Origin: JACQHJ01 sp038063075
GTDB taxonomy: Bacteria; Patescibacteriota; Microgenomatia; Levybacterales; UBA12049
Length of the DNA stretch: 27,299 nt
Assembly: GCA_038063075.1 (NCBI GenBank)
Contig: JBBTVW010000037.1
Coordinates: forward strand, 1-27,299
Direction of reading: 5' to 3'
The notes beneath the pieces are model-generated. The model was not told the DNA's origin and searched no databases. It was given only the letters and a program-made list of their open reading frames with translations. This document shows, in pieces, positions 1-7,703 of this stretch; position 1 is the stretch's first letter, and every line of letters starts with the position of its first letter. Both the position numbers and the translations under genes were made by a program.

Positions 1-2
1 AG

Positions 3-2321
3 CCGGTTACCATTGCGAGTCTAATTAACGCAAGACCGATTATGGCATCAATTAACGAATTCTTCAGAACCTCACAGCTCTCAACAATCCTAGATCAAAC
101 AAACCCACTTTCAGAAATAGATAACTTAAATAGGTTAACGGTTATGGGAACCGGTGGAATTTCAAGAGAAAGAGCAGCCTTTTCTATTAGAGACATTAAT
201 GCATCACAGTATTCTAGAATTTGTCCTATTAGAAGTCCTGAAGGACCAAATATTGGATTAGTAACCTATCTTGCCTTATATGCAAAGGTAAATAAATTTG
301 GTTTCTTAGAAGCACCATATAGAAAAGTAGTTCAAGAAAAAGGTTTTGCAAAAGCAACAAACGAAATAGTCTATATGGATGCAGATGATGAAAAAAATCA
401 TTACATTACTCACTATGGAATAGTTGGTGACGATGGAAAAATAACCAATGAAAGAGTTCCAGCAAGATATAAAGGTGAATTTATTGAAACAGACAGAGCA
501 AACATTGAATATGTAGATATTGTTCCAAGACAAGTAGTTGGAAGTGCAGCATCATTAATTCCATTTGTTTCTCATGATGAAGCAAACAGAGCACTCATGG
601 GTACTCACATGCAGTGCCAAGCAGTACCACTTCTTAAACCACAAAGTCCAGTAGTTGGAACAGGCATGGAAAGATCAATTTCTGAAATGATGGGAAGAGT
701 AATTTATGCTCCATTTGACGGAACAATTGAATATGCAGACGCAGATAAAGTAATTATTAAAGGAAAAAGCGCAAAAGAAGAAGTAACTTATTATATTAAT
801 TCATTCCAAAGAACATCACAGGCAACAGCTTATACTCAAAAAACAATGGTAAATGCAGGCGATAAGGTTAAAAAAGGTGATCTTTTAATCGATGGACCAT
901 CATCTGAGAATGGAGAATTAGCACTAGGACAAAATCTTTTAATTGCTTACATGGCTTTTGATGGATTAGGCTATGAAGATGGTATTGTTATTTCAGATAG
1001 ATTAGTTAAGGAAGATGCACTTTCGTCAATTCATATTGAAAAATACGAAGCTACAGTTGTTGAAACAAAACTTGGACCTGAAGAAACAACAAGAGATATC
1101 CCAAATGTCTCAGAAGAAGATTTAGCAAATTTAGATGAAGACGGAATCGTAGTAGTTGGTAGTGAAGTTGAGCCTGGAGATATTTTAGTTGGAAAAATTG
1201 CTCCAAAGGGTGAGACTGAATTATCCGCAGAAGAAAGATTACTTAGAGCAATCTTTGGAGAACAAGCAAGAGAAGTTAGAGATACATCGCTTAGAATCCC
1301 ACACGGTGAAAGAGGAACAGTAATAAGTGTTTCTATATTAGATAGAAAAAAGGGAGACGAGCTAGAGCCTGGAGCAATTAGAAAAATTATTGTTGAAGTA
1401 GCCCAGCTTAGACATGTAGTTATAGGAGATAAGCTTGCAGGAAGACACGGAAACAAAGGTGTTATTTCAAAAATATTACCAGAAGTTGATATGCCACATC
1501 TTGCAGATGGTACACCAGTTGATATTATTATTTCTCCAATCTCAGTACTTGCTAGAATGAATCTTGGACAGCTTTTAGAGGCACATTTAGGTTGGGCTGC
1601 TAAGGAATTAGGTCAAAAGATTGCAATGCCAGTATTTGAAGAAGTAGAAGAAAAATATATTTCAGAAGAATTAGTAAAAGCAGGATTACCAGTAAGCGGA
1701 AAAGCAGTATTGTATGATGGAAGAACAGGTCATCCTTATGAAAATCCAATAGTTGTTGGAATCGAATATGTCATGAAACTTATCCACATGGTTGAAGATA
1801 AGACTCATGCAAGATCAACAGGACCATATTCTTTAGTTACTCAACAACCCCTTGGTGGAAAAGCCCAAATGGGTGGACAGCGCTTGGGAGAAATGGAAGT
1901 CTGGGCACTTGAAGCACACAGAGCAAGATATACATTACAAGAAATGCTTACAACAAAATCAGATGATGTTGTTGGTAGGGCAAAAGCATTTGAAGCTATA
2001 GTTAAAGGAACAGATATTCCAACACCAAAAGTTCCAGAAAGCTTTAAAGTATTAATTAAAGAATTAAATGCATTAGGCTTATCGGTTGTTCCAGTTGGAG
2101 CAACAATAGTAGATAAAGCAATAGATGAACCAGTAGAAAGCGTTGAACAGGTTCAAAAAGCAGCCGAAGAAGAGGTTGTTGAGGGTGAAGCAAAAGAATT
2201 AGCTGCTGAACTAGGTGGAGAAGAAGTTGTTGATGATGTAACAGATTCAGCTGCAACTTCAGGAGTTGACGTTGCCCAAGCTGGTTCAGAAGCAGTGGAG
2301 GCAGAAGCAGTAAATGAATAA
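3..2321 (+). CDS. rpoB: RNA polymerase subunit beta, 5'-truncated by window edge
   Basis: This is the C-terminal part (772 residues visible) of the beta subunit of RNA polymerase. The reading frame is open from base 3 and begins inside the conserved ASLINARP segment just before the rifampicin pocket, so the first ATG (42) is not the start. Conserved blocks are visible: DQTNPLSE, GRHGNKG, PVDIIISP, GGKAQMGGQRLGEMEVWALEA and the ending TTKSDDVVGR. The last ~75 residues form a strongly acidic tail beyond the usual clamp-binding end. Several rifampicin-contact positions are substituted: E. coli Q513, H526, S531 and L533 are T, N, T and M here. The stop overlaps the rpoC start by 8 bases, which suggests coupled translation. 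A GGAGG in the tail coding sequence lies 12 bases before the rpoC start. Confidence 0.98.
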   Translation, partial: PVTIASLINARPIMASINEFFRTSQLSTILDQTNPLSEIDNLNRLTVMGTGGISRERAAFSIRDINASQYSRICPIRSPEGPNIGLVTYLALYAKVNKFGFLEAPYRKVVQEKGFAKATNEIVYMDADDEKNHYITHYGIVGDDGKITNERVPARYKGEFIETDRANIEYVDIVPRQVVGSAASLIPFVSHDEANRALMGTHMQCQAVPLLKPQSPVVGTGMERSISEMMGRVIYAPFDGTIEYADADKVIIKGKSAKEEVTYYINSFQRTSQATAYTQKTMVNAGDKVKKGDLLIDGPSSENGELALGQNLLIAYMAFDGLGYEDGIVISDRLVKEDALSSIHIEKYEATVVETKLGPEETTRDIPNVSEEDLANLDEDGIVVVGSEVEPGDILVGKIAPKGETELSAEERLLRAIFGEQAREVRDTSLRIPHGERGTVISVSILDRKKGDELEPGAIRKIIVEVAQLRHVVIGDKLAGRHGNKGVISKILPEVDMPHLADGTPVDIIISPISVLARMNLGQLLEAHLGWAAKELGQKIAMPVFEEVEEKYISEELVKAGLPVSGKAVLYDGRTGHPYENPIVVGIEYVMKLIHMVEDKTHARSTGPYSLVTQQPLGGKAQMGGQRLGEMEVWALEAHRARYTLQEMLTTKSDDVVGRAKAFEAIVKGTDIPTPKVPESFKVLIKELNALGLSVVPVGATIVDKAIDEPVESVEQVQKAAEEEVVEGEAKELAAELGGEEVVDDVTDSAATSGVDVAQAGSEAVEAEAVNE

Positions 2322-5300
2322 TAATATGGATAAGAAAAATAAAGATATTACAATTTTAGATTTCAAATCATTAAAGATCTTGCTTGCAAGTAAGGAAGAT
2401 ATTCTTAATTGGTCATATGGTGAAGTCACAAAGCCAGAAACAATTAATTATAGAACCTTAAGACCTGAAAAAGATGGACTTTTTGATGAAAGAATATTTG
2501 GACCTACGAAAGATTGGGAATGTTATTGTGGAAAATATAAAAGAATTAGAAACAGAGGGATAATTTGTGATAAATGTGGTGTTGAAGTTACTCTTTCAAG
2601 AGTAAGAAGAGAAAGAATGGGCCACATTACCCTAGCATGTCCAGTTTCCCATGTTTGGTATTTCAAGGGATCATCTTCACCACTATCACTTATCTTAGAC
2701 ATGTCTCAAAAGAGTCTTGAAAGTGTAATTTACTACGCTTCTTACCTGGTTACTGATTTAGATGAAGAAAAGAAAAAGCAAGCCTTAAAAGATCTTTCAA
2801 AAACAATTGAGAAAAGAAAAGATGATATTAAAAAAGAAATTGAACTTGAAGAAAAAAATCTTGCAAAAGAAATGGAATCAAAGAAAAAAGAAAGTTCAAA
2901 ACAAAAAGGTGAACAAAAAGAATTAATTGAACAAGAATTTGAGCTCGCAAAGAGACAAAAAATTGCAAGACTTGAGGAAAGAGCAGAAGCAGAATCAAAG
3001 AAAATTGATGAAATCGAAGAAGCATTAGCAAAACTTTTAAGAAGTCTTAAGATTGGAAGTGTTTTGTCTGAAGATGAATACTTTAAAATCTTAGAATATG
3101 ATATTCCAGTCTTTTTCACTATCAAAACCGGAGCAGAAGGTCTTGCTGAACTTATTGAAAAAATTGGAATTTCTAAATTAATAGTTGATCTAAGGGAAGA
3201 AACAGCAAAAGCCAAAGGACAAAGATACTTTAAGTTAATTAAAAGATTAAGACTTTTGGAAGCAATGAGAAAAGCTGGAGTAGAGCCAAAATCCATGGTA
3301 TTTGGAGTATTGCCAGTAATCCCACCAGACCTAAGACCTATGGTTCAGTTAGCAGGTGGAAGATTTGCAACCTCAGACTTAAATGATTTATATAGAAGAG
3401 TTATTAATAGAAATAATAGATTAAAGCATTTAATGGCCTTAGGTGCTCCTGAAATAATTTTAAGAAATGAGAAAAGAATGCTTCAGGAATCAGTTGATTC
3501 GTTAATTGATGCATCACAAAGAACAAATCAAGTTGTTTCTTCGCCTCTAAGAAGTCTTTCAGATATGTTAAGAGGAAAACAAGGAAGATTTAGACAAAAC
3601 TTACTTGGAAAAAGAGTAGATTATAGTGGAAGAAGTGTAATCGTTGTAGGACCAGAACTTGAGCTTTCACAATGTGGACTTCCAAAAGAAATGGCACTTG
3701 AGATGTTTAAACCATTTGTTTTAAGAGAAGTAATTGTTAGAGGTTTTGCTCCTAATATTAAGAGCGCAAAGAGATTTATTGAAAAAAGATCACCTGAGGT
3801 TTTTGATATTTTAGAAGAAATTACCAAAAACCATCCAGTGCTTTTAAATAGAGCTCCAACCTTGCATAAGCTTGGAATTCAAGCTTTCTATCCAGTACTT
3901 ATCGAAGGAAGCGCTATTTCACTTCATCCTTGTGTTTGTAGCGGTTATAACGCAGATTTTGACGGAGATCAGATGGCTGTTCATATTCCATTATCTCAAA
4001 AAGCCCAAGAAGAGGCAGCAACTCTTATGATGCCAAAACACAACTTATTAAAGCCAGCTGATGGTTCTCCAATTACGCTTCCAAACAAAGAAATGGCGGT
4101 TGGAATATTTTACCTAACCAGTATTGATGAGTCTTTGAGAAAAGAAGAGCCACGTGTATTCTCAGATGCAAATGAAGCATTTTTAGCACACTCAGAAGGA
4201 AGAATTATGTTAAGAGAAACAATTTTAGTTAAAATTGACGGTAAACTAGTTGAAACTACACTTGGAAGATTAATGCTTAACGAAAGACTTCCAAAAGATC
4301 TTGGATACATTAATGAATCAATAAAAGCATCAGGCATTAAAAAGATTATTACAAGAGCAATTAAATCTTTATCAGCTGATGAGGTAGAGGCCTTAATTGA
4401 TAACATTAAATCCTTAGGATTTTATGGCGCAACGGTTTCAGGCATTTCAGTATCAGTATTTGATAATGAAATGGTTGATGACAAGAAAACCTTTATTGAT
4501 GCTGCAGAAAAAAGAGTTGCTTCAATTGAAGATGATTATCTTGCTGGGCTTATCACAAATGACGAGAAGAAAAGGCTTTCAAATGAAGTTTGGCTTGAAA
4601 CAACTGAAAAGATTGCAGATTTAACTTGGGCAAATCTTAAAATAGGAAACGTTATTAGAACAATTATTGATTCAGAAGGGGCAAGAGCAGGAAAAGAGCA
4701 GTTAAAACAGTTATCAGCTATGAGAGGTCTTATCCTAGATCCACTTGGAAGAATTGTAGAGCTTCCTATTAAATCAAACTTTAGAGAAGGTCTTTCAATC
4801 TTTGAATATGTATCAAGTGCAAGAGGATCTAGAAAAGGTTTAACTGATTCAGCTTTGAAAACTGCAAACGCAGGATATTTAACAAGACGTTTGGTTGATG
4901 TATCTCATGATGTAATCGTAAGATCTGATGATTGTGGTACAACTGAGGGAATTTTAATTGTTGATAACGAGCCAAGTAGAACAGCACTTTTTGGAGACAG
5001 AATTGTTGGTAGATATGCAGCTTCAAAAATAGTTTCTCCAAAAACAAAGAAAGAAATTGTTAAAGCTGGAGAAGAAATAACAGAAGATAAAGCTAGAGAC
5101 GTTGTAGCAGAAGGCGTAACAGAAGCTCATATTAGAAGCGCTATCACTTGCCAATTGGAATATGGAATTTGTGCCACATGTTATGGATGGGATTTCTCAA
5201 CAAAGAGAAAAGTTGATCTTGGTGTGCCAGTTGGAGTAATAGCAGCTCAATCTATTGGAGAACCTGGAACTCAGTTAACCATGAAAGTTAAGCATTTCGG

Positions 5301-6027
5301 AGGAATCGTAATGAGCGACGTAACTCAAGGTTTACCAAGAGTTGAAGAGCTTTTTGAAATGAGAACTCCAAAGAGTCTTTCACCAATATCTGAAATTACT
5401 GGAAAAGTAAGTATTGAAACAAATGAAGATGGATATATCGTAAAAGTTAAGGGAGCAAAAGCAAAACCAGTAGAAGAAAAAGAATACTTTATTCCTATGG
5501 CTTCCAACTTAACAGTAGCTGATGGAGAAGATATTTTAGCAGGAGCACAGCTTGCACAAGGATATCTTGATCCAAAAGAAGTAATAAAGATTAAAGGATT
5601 AGTTGATGGACAAAGATATATCATAACTGAAGCACAAAAAGTATATGAATCACAAGGAATTGGTATTAATGATAAGCATTTTGAAACAATTCTTAGAAAA
5701 ATGTCAGACAAAGTAATTGTTGAGACAGTTGGAGATACAGCCCTTATTCCAGGAGACTTTATTACAAAGACAAGATTTGAACAAGTTAATGCAGAAGTAT
5801 TATCTCAAGGAGGAGAGCCAGCAACAGCAAGACAAACAATACTTGGTATTACAAAGTCTTCATTATTCTCAGATTCATGGTTGTCAGCATCATCCTTCCA
5901 GGAAACAACAAAAGTCTTAACAGATGCAGCCCTAGAGGGTGCAGAGGATAAGCTAGTTGGACTTAAGGAAAATGTAATCATTGGAAGACTCATCCCGGTT
6001 GAAGGAACCACTCCTGATACGGTATAA
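2314..6027 (+). CDS. rpoC: RNA polymerase subunit beta'
   Basis: This is the full-length beta' subunit (1237 residues), which carries the catalytic Mg site NADFDGDQ at about residues 546-553. The N-terminal zinc site is C70, C72, C85, C88. The second cysteine cluster lies around CGTTEG and the later CATC motif. GKRVDYSGRSVI and the trigger-loop region SIGEPGTQLTMKVKHFGG are intact. Residues ~150-245 are a highly charged insert rich in Lys and Glu that reads as a long coiled coil between the N-terminal zinc region and the clamp helices. The ATG at 2314 is favoured over 2326 because a GGAGG sits 12 bases upstream of it. The gene follows rpoB with an 8-base overlap and is followed by rpsL after 11 bases. 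Confidence 0.98.
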   Translation: MNNNMDKKNKDITILDFKSLKILLASKEDILNWSYGEVTKPETINYRTLRPEKDGLFDERIFGPTKDWECYCGKYKRIRNRGIICDKCGVEVTLSRVRRERMGHITLACPVSHVWYFKGSSSPLSLILDMSQKSLESVIYYASYLVTDLDEEKKKQALKDLSKTIEKRKDDIKKEIELEEKNLAKEMESKKKESSKQKGEQKELIEQEFELAKRQKIARLEERAEAESKKIDEIEEALAKLLRSLKIGSVLSEDEYFKILEYDIPVFFTIKTGAEGLAELIEKIGISKLIVDLREETAKAKGQRYFKLIKRLRLLEAMRKAGVEPKSMVFGVLPVIPPDLRPMVQLAGGRFATSDLNDLYRRVINRNNRLKHLMALGAPEIILRNEKRMLQESVDSLIDASQRTNQVVSSPLRSLSDMLRGKQGRFRQNLLGKRVDYSGRSVIVVGPELELSQCGLPKEMALEMFKPFVLREVIVRGFAPNIKSAKRFIEKRSPEVFDILEEITKNHPVLLNRAPTLHKLGIQAFYPVLIEGSAISLHPCVCSGYNADFDGDQMAVHIPLSQKAQEEAATLMMPKHNLLKPADGSPITLPNKEMAVGIFYLTSIDESLRKEEPRVFSDANEAFLAHSEGRIMLRETILVKIDGKLVETTLGRLMLNERLPKDLGYINESIKASGIKKIITRAIKSLSADEVEALIDNIKSLGFYGATVSGISVSVFDNEMVDDKKTFIDAAEKRVASIEDDYLAGLITNDEKKRLSNEVWLETTEKIADLTWANLKIGNVIRTIIDSEGARAGKEQLKQLSAMRGLILDPLGRIVELPIKSNFREGLSIFEYVSSARGSRKGLTDSALKTANAGYLTRRLVDVSHDVIVRSDDCGTTEGILIVDNEPSRTALFGDRIVGRYAASKIVSPKTKKEIVKAGEEITEDKARDVVAEGVTEAHIRSAITCQLEYGICATCYGWDFSTKRKVDLGVPVGVIAAQSIGEPGTQLTMKVKHFGGIVMSDVTQGLPRVEELFEMRTPKSLSPISEITGKVSIETNEDGYIVKVKGAKAKPVEEKEYFIPMASNLTVADGEDILAGAQLAQGYLDPKEVIKIKGLVDGQRYIITEAQKVYESQGIGINDKHFETILRKMSDKVIVETVGDTALIPGDFITKTRFEQVNAEVLSQGGEPATARQTILGITKSSLFSDSWLSASSFQETTKVLTDAALEGAEDKLVGLKENVIIGRLIPVEGTTPDTV

Positions 6028-6038
6028 TACCAAACACT

Positions 6039-6515
6039 ATGCCTACACTTAGTCAATTATCAAGAAAAGGGAGAAATAGGAAAATAAAGAAAATTAAAGC
6101 AACTGCTTTAAGAAGGATTTTTAATGCAAGAGAAAGAAGATATAAGCAAGTTGAAGGTCCTCAAAAACGTGGTGTTGTAACTTTGGTTAAAACTATGACT
6201 CCTAAGAAACCAAATTCAGCTCTTAGAAAAGTTGCAAGAGTAAAACTTTCTAATAGAATGGAAGTTACAGCTTATATTCAAGGAGTAGGACATAGTCTTT
6301 CTGAGCACGGAATTGTTCTTGTAAGAGGAGGAAGAGTAAAAGATTTACCAGGTGTAAAATATCATATAGTTAGAGGTAAATTTGACTTACAAGGAGTAGA
6401 AGGTAGAAAATCTTCAAGAAGTAAATATGGAGCAAAGAGATCTGGAGGAGGACCAGTTAAGGTAGCAGGAGTGGCACCAGCGCCAACAGCAGCACCTGAA
6501 GCAGCGACTGCTTAA
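6039..6515 (+). CDS. rpsL: 30S ribosomal protein uS12
   Basis: Ribosomal protein S12 of the decoding centre, 158 residues. The conserved TPKKPNSALRKVARV block and RGGRVKDLPGVKYHIVRG are present. Both streptomycin-region lysines (E. coli K43 and K88) are kept, as is the aspartate after the second one. Between the basic N-terminus and QKRGV there is a longer loop than in E. coli, similar in size to the loop in Firmicutes S12. The C-terminus carries an additional Gly/Pro/Ala-rich tail of roughly 25 residues after SKYGAKR. There is no clear Shine-Dalgarno; the start lies 11 bases after the rpoC stop, so reinitiation from rpoC is likely. Confidence 0.97.
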   Translation: MPTLSQLSRKGRNRKIKKIKATALRRIFNARERRYKQVEGPQKRGVVTLVKTMTPKKPNSALRKVARVKLSNRMEVTAYIQGVGHSLSEHGIVLVRGGRVKDLPGVKYHIVRGKFDLQGVEGRKSSRSKYGAKRSGGGPVKVAGVAPAPTAAPEAATA

Positions 6516-6521
6516 TAATAT

Positions 6522-6995
6522 ATGAGACACAAAAAAGTTGAAAAAAGAGTACATGGGGAAGATAAAATATACCAAAGTGTATTAATCACTAAGTTTATTA
6601 ATCGTATTATGAAAGACGGTAAAAAAACTGTGGCTGAAAAAACTTTCTATAATGCATTAGAAGCACTTAAAAAAACTGGTCAAGAGCCATTAGCCCTATT
6701 TGAATCTGCAATTGAAAATGTTGGTCCAAAAGTAGAAGTAAAAGCAAGAAGAGTTGGAGGAGCATCATATCAAGTGCCTTTAGAAGTAAGAGGGGACAGA
6801 AAAAACGCATTAGCAGTAAGATGGATTGTAGAAGCAGCAAGAGCAAGATCAAATAGCGAATTCCATAGTTTTTCTGAAAAATTAGCAGCAGAATTAATCG
6901 AAGCCGCAAAAGGTGAAGGTGCAGCTATTAAGAAAAGAGATACAGTCCATAGAATGGCTGAAGCAAACAGAGCATTTTCTCACTTTAGATTCTAA
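6522..6995 (+). CDS. rpsG: 30S ribosomal protein uS7
   Basis: Ribosomal protein S7 (157 residues), which nucleates assembly of the 30S head and contacts the E site. The recognisable blocks are ITKFINRIMKDGKK, the ENVGPKVEVKARRVGGASYQVP core and the C-terminal HRMAEANRAFSHFRF. Length is normal for the family. It starts 6 bases after the rpsL stop (taataatatATG) without a Shine-Dalgarno. Its stop overlaps, tail to tail, the stop of the minus-strand gene that follows, so the rpoBC-rpsLG transcription unit probably ends here. No strong terminator is visible. Confidence 0.97.
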   Translation: MRHKKVEKRVHGEDKIYQSVLITKFINRIMKDGKKTVAEKTFYNALEALKKTGQEPLALFESAIENVGPKVEVKARRVGGASYQVPLEVRGDRKNALAVRWIVEAARARSNSEFHSFSEKLAAELIEAAKGEGAAIKKRDTVHRMAEANRAFSHFRF

Positions 6996-7591
6996 TTTGG
7001 CTTAGGTAAGGTACCTGGTTTTATAATTGTTACAGGAGAAGGAACATAAGTTCTTCTAATCTCATCATCAGTTAATCCTCGTAAATAAACTCTTTCTCTT
7101 TCAGATAAGCTTAGTATTCTTTGCCTAACTTTTTCATGCATGCCTTTTCCACCAACTTCAGCTAATACGTCACTTAATCTACCCAAAGTCTGTTCAGGTG
7201 TTGCATATTTTCCAGCCAGAACCTCTGTTCCTTTTTCACCTTCAAACATTGCTCTTAGAAGCCCTTCATAATAATCGAAAACTCTTTTAAAGTGGCGCGG
7301 TTCAGTTGTATATAATCCCCACACATAATTACTATCCGTTAATCCAATGCCATCTCCACGTTCACTACCAAAATTATCTAACTCAAAGTATGCATTACCC
7401 ACACTTCCACTAACTCCTCCTTCTACACCGAAACTAGCTCCATCCAGGTTAAACTTTGTAATAAGGGCAGTGTTTAAAATAACCCGTATAAGGCTTCTTT
7501 GTGGTATTGGTTGCCAATATGTGTCAACCCACACGCCAGAGGGTATTCTTGTGACCTCAAGTGGAGGAAGAGGTCTTAATTTCTCATCCAT
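6992..7591 (-). CDS. hypothetical protein, 199 aa, unrecognised
   Basis: I do not recognise this protein. It is soluble-looking, with no signal peptide or membrane segment, a Gly/Ser-rich middle (around GVEGGVSGSVGNAYFELDNFG), a following helical and charged half, and a Pro-rich C-terminus. It is on the opposite strand to the ribosomal genes, and its stop codon overlaps the rpsG stop by 4 bases. The ATG is chosen because a good promoter (TTGAAG, 17 bases, TAGAAT) ends 8 bases upstream, which makes the mRNA nearly leaderless. It separates rpsG from fusA, which are usually adjacent in the str operon. That it is a real gene rests on length, promoter and the absence of a competing long plus-strand frame. 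Confidence 0.8.
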   Translation of the reverse strand: MDEKLRPLPPLEVTRIPSGVWVDTYWQPIPQRSLIRVILNTALITKFNLDGASFGVEGGVSGSVGNAYFELDNFGSERGDGIGLTDSNYVWGLYTTEPRHFKRVFDYYEGLLRAMFEGEKGTEVLAGKYATPEQTLGRLSDVLAEVGGKGMHEKVRQRILSLSERERVYLRGLTDDEIRRTYVPSPVTIIKPGTLPKPN

Positions 7592-7599
7592 AGTACGGT

Positions 7600-7628
7600 A
7601 TTCTATACTATCTTTATTTTTACTTCAA
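7600..7628 (-). promoter_or_regulatory. promoter of the minus-strand orphan gene
   Basis: Read on the minus strand, TTGAAG (7623-7628), a 17-base spacer and TAGAAT (7600-7605). The -10 ends 8 bases before the ATG, so the transcript should start within a base or two of the start codon. It lies back to back with the fusA promoter. Confidence 0.6.
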
Positions 7629-7633
7629 CACAC

Positions 7634-7662
7634 TTTAATAAACCTATATTTTATGGTATACT
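7634..7662 (+). promoter_or_regulatory. fusA promoter
   Basis: TATACT at 7657-7662 is preceded by TGG, giving an extended -10 (TGN-TATACT). The -35 at 7634-7639 (TTTAAT) is poor, with a 17-base spacer. The predicted start is near 7669, giving a leader of about 35 bases. Confidence 0.6.
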
Positions 7663-7669
7663 TATTTAG

Positions 7670-7692
7670 CTTCCGACAAAGGGAGTTTTTTT
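7670..7692 (+). promoter_or_regulatory. 5'-proximal hairpin plus U7 tract in the fusA leader
   Basis: CTTCC (7670-7674) can pair with GGGAG (7681-7685) around a 6-base loop. Seven T follow (7686-7692), and then 11 bases to the ATG. It has the form of a small intrinsic terminator but lies at the very 5' end of the predicted RNA, so attenuation, 5' stabilisation or initiation control are all possible. Pairing includes one G-U. Confidence 0.45.
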
Positions 7693-7703
7693 GAGTAAAA
7701 ACT

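Noticed and set aside
1031..1456. Long minus-strand frame inside rpoB (and similar frames inside rpoC, rplC and elsewhere)
   Set aside because: Shadow frames of conserved genes, with low-complexity translation and no promoter or family match.
7004..7022. AGGTA/TACCT hairpin with a short T-run after rpsG
   Set aside because: Only five pairs and four T, inside the coding sequence of the opposite gene; too weak to call a terminator.
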